Position numbers and translations under genes: made by a program | Origin: Actinomycetes bacterium | GTDB taxonomy: Bacteria > Actinomycetota > Actinomycetes > Nanopelagicales > Nanopelagicaceae | Length of the DNA stretch: 64,000 nucleotides | Direction: 5' to 3' | Assembly (NCBI GenBank): GCA_014190015.1 | Contig: BJFT01000001.1 | Coordinates: forward strand, 42,918 to 106,917 | The notes under the pieces: generated by a model | What the model was told of the DNA's origin: nothing | The model's input: only the letters and a program-made list of their open reading frames with translations | Databases searched by the model: none | Shown here: piece by piece, positions 61,345-64,000 of the stretch | Layout of the letters: each line of letters begins with the position of its first letter | How positions within the stretch are numbered: position 1 is the first letter of the stretch

Positions 61345-62556
61345 ATGAATCAACGCTTCCGAGTTACCTTCTTCTCGATTCTTATTACAACCTTGGTATC
61401 TCTCGGAATCGGTGGTTTTGCCTTAGATGATTCACATCGCGCTGCACTTCGCCAAGTGGACTCACGACTAGATTTTGTAATTCAAACTGCTCTTCAAAAT
61501 CAAGAAGATTTATTAAACGCTGCACTCTTTGCACTGGATGCGGGCAGAATCGATGCCACCGTTGTTCTTGTTACTCCGCGCGGAGAGCAGATTTCACTGA
61601 CTGAATCTTCGGAGCGCTTTCCTTTAGATACGTCAATGAAGAACATCAGTTCTTCGATTTTAAGGGCGATATCAGTTAACTCAGATGAGCCGTATCGGAT
61701 GCGCTCAATCCCACTGCCAGAGAATGAGTTCTTAGTGGTTGCAATTTCCACCGAAGATTTAGAGAAAGAGTGGCGCGATAATATTGCGCGACTTCTAGCC
61801 TTTCTTTTTGCCGCAAACATGATCGCAATTGCGCTCTCATTCTTGTTGCTTCGCAATAACTCCCGAAGACTTGAACAACAATCGCTGGTCAGAATGCAGC
61901 GATTTTTAAGTGATGCCGCCCATGAATTACGTACGCCGTTGACAGTTATTAAGGGATATTCAGAGTTGCTTGGCTCCAATAAAATTGCGGCTAAAGAAGA
62001 TCAAGACAAGGCATTTCAACGAGTAGACCATGAAGTTAAACGCATGGAATCCTTGATTAATGATTTGTTGCTCACAGCCGAACTCAATGAAGCTACACAT
62101 CTTGATTTCGAGCTATATGACATCTCATCTGCGTTAGGTACTCACTTACGAGATTTCCAAATTCTTTCACCAGATCGCAGTATTGATTCCAAGATTGAAC
62201 CAGAGCTTGCGATCAAGGCATCGAGTGATCACATTGATCGAATGATTCAAAATATATTCTCAAATATTAGACGGCATACCCCAGCAGATGCACCCGTGCG
62301 CGTACAACTAAAGAGCAAGGGTAAAGAAGTGCACGTACGCATTGAAGATGGTGGCCCAGGACTTCCTGAAGATGCTTACAACAAAGCTAGTTACGAATTC
62401 GAACGATTCGATCGCTCACGTTCACGCGATACAGGCGGAAGCGGTCTGGGATTAAGCATTATCGCTGCAATTGTTAAGGAACACTCAGGAAGCATTTCAT
62501 TATCGAAGAGCCCACTCGGTGGTTTGGCAATTCAAATTCAACTGCCAGTTAAATAA
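61345..62556 (+). CDS. Sensor histidine kinase, partner of the PhoP-like regulator
   Basis: Two TMs, RFLSDAAHELRTPLTVIKGYSELL, FDRSRSRDTGGSGLGLSII. Confidence 0.93.
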   Translation: MNQRFRVTFFSILITTLVSLGIGGFALDDSHRAALRQVDSRLDFVIQTALQNQEDLLNAALFALDAGRIDATVVLVTPRGEQISLTESSERFPLDTSMKNISSSILRAISVNSDEPYRMRSIPLPENEFLVVAISTEDLEKEWRDNIARLLAFLFAANMIAIALSFLLLRNNSRRLEQQSLVRMQRFLSDAAHELRTPLTVIKGYSELLGSNKIAAKEDQDKAFQRVDHEVKRMESLINDLLLTAELNEATHLDFELYDISSALGTHLRDFQILSPDRSIDSKIEPELAIKASSDHIDRMIQNIFSNIRRHTPADAPVRVQLKSKGKEVHVRIEDGGPGLPEDAYNKASYEFERFDRSRSRDTGGSGLGLSIIAAIVKEHSGSISLSKSPLGGLAIQIQLPVK

Positions 62557-62572
62557 GCCTTACACTTGAGCA

Positions 62573-63736
62573 ATGTCGCTCGAGTTAAATGTTGCATTCA
62601 ATAGAGCAGCAGAGCTAATCCTTGATCAAAATAACTTTGTTCGTGCAGTTCTTTCAGGCCGTCGTAGAAATATGCAAACAACCTATGAGCGCATCGATAT
62701 TCGCCCCGTACAACTTAAAGACGGCTTGAAGTTACAACTCGTGCTTAGTGAAGCAAAGCAAGACACCACAAAAAACATTGACGCTGATAAGAGTGCAATT
62801 CTTGAGTTACTCAACAGTGGGTACGCAAATGTTTTGGTTGAATTCACAACAGGCTCCTACTCGCTACGAATTACCAAAAAAGGTGATGCTTTGATTCATG
62901 AAGGCAAAGGAACCTTTGAGCGAACACTCGCGCACGATCGAACGAAAGAACGCCTATTAGATTCAAGTGATCCCTATTTAATTGAGGTAGGAATTTCAGA
63001 TCACAAAGGCGTTATTAAACCTTCGATGCAAGATAAGTACCGCCAAGTTGAAGAGTTTTTAAGAATTCTTGAACCCGCACTGCCAGAGAAAAAAGAAAAG
63101 CTTTCAATCGTCGATCTTGGATGTGGCCATGCTTACCTAACATTTGCAACGCATCAATATCTGCGTAAAGCCGGTTTAGATGCCAAAGTTATCGGTGTTG
63201 ACGTGCGCGAAAATTCTAGAGATCGAAATAACAAAATTGCGCAGAAGTTGGGGATTACGGATTCCATTGAATTCCGCGCAGAAGAGATTTCGGATACTGC
63301 AATAAAGACAGCAGATATTGCCATCGCTTTGCACGCTTGTGACACAGCAACTGATGATGCAATTGCGTGGGGCGTTTTGCACAACGTACAACTGCTATTA
63401 ATTGCGCCGTGTTGTCATCACGATTTACAGACTCAGATGCAAGAAATCCCTGAGCCATGGCCGATGCTCACTAGACACGGAATTATGCGAGAGCGTCTAG
63501 GCGATCTCTTAACTGATTCATTTCGTACTCAAATCTTAAAATTACTCGGATACCGAGTCGATGCAATTGAATTCGTTGGGGGAGAACACACGCCTCGCAA
63601 TCTCATGATCCGCGCAACTAAGACCGGCGCTAAGCCAGATGCAATTGATGTCACCCGATACAAAGAGATGCTTGCAGAATGGAAAGTACAGCCCGCACTT
63701 GCGCAGCGCCTTGCAAAAGAATTAGGCGCAATCTAG
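62573..63736 (+). CDS. SAM-dependent methyltransferase (methyltransferase domain, C-terminal class I fold)
   Basis: LSIVDLGCGHAYLTFATHQYLRKAGLDAKVIGVDVRE, ALHACDTATDDAIAWG, LLIAPCCHHDLQTQ. Confidence 0.85.
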   Translation: MSLELNVAFNRAAELILDQNNFVRAVLSGRRRNMQTTYERIDIRPVQLKDGLKLQLVLSEAKQDTTKNIDADKSAILELLNSGYANVLVEFTTGSYSLRITKKGDALIHEGKGTFERTLAHDRTKERLLDSSDPYLIEVGISDHKGVIKPSMQDKYRQVEEFLRILEPALPEKKEKLSIVDLGCGHAYLTFATHQYLRKAGLDAKVIGVDVRENSRDRNNKIAQKLGITDSIEFRAEEISDTAIKTADIAIALHACDTATDDAIAWGVLHNVQLLLIAPCCHHDLQTQMQEIPEPWPMLTRHGIMRERLGDLLTDSFRTQILKLLGYRVDAIEFVGGEHTPRNLMIRATKTGAKPDAIDVTRYKEMLAEWKVQPALAQRLAKELGAI

Positions 63737-63752
63737 TCCGCTGCACCGTTAG

Positions 63753-64000
<248 letters not shown>

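Overview
This 64 kb window is gene-dense bacterial chromosome. It is almost certainly from an actinobacterium, probably a streamlined, low-GC freshwater lineage of the acI/Nanopelagicales type; the lineage is inferred from gene content and compactness and no search was run. Actinobacterial markers include an acyl-CoA carboxylase alpha/beta/epsilon set with Maf, mycothiol-type MshB, MtrAB, PdtaS-like kinase, two WhiB proteins, DUF3107, DUF3117, DUF3499 and an actinobacterial-type DapD. I annotated about 75 features: CDSs, one tRNA-Arg(CCG), and a few candidate regulatory sites. I saw no rRNA, CRISPR array, prophage, transposase or integrase. Most of the window is a compressed version of conserved actinobacterial synteny, so the observations of interest are subtle. 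(1) A PhoP-like two-component system is divergent from a small secreted, Lys/Ala-rich helical protein (CpxP-like layout); a TCACAGG-N4-TCACAAA direct repeat lies between them. (2) A 49-aa membrane microprotein abuts a two-cysteine membrane protein. (3) Two conserved genes appear to need non-canonical start codons: ATT for a CoA-binding protein and CTG for dapC. (4) Partner genes are missing from conserved blocks (lpqB, hpf, sigE/rseA), and there is a stand-alone sigma region-4 protein. (5) Two ParA/MinD-like ATPases have degenerate P-loops; one is paired with an orphan SAF/CpaB-like protein. (6) The CysRS has an atypical catalytic-domain motif. None of these is proven to be a new system; each needs the stated check.
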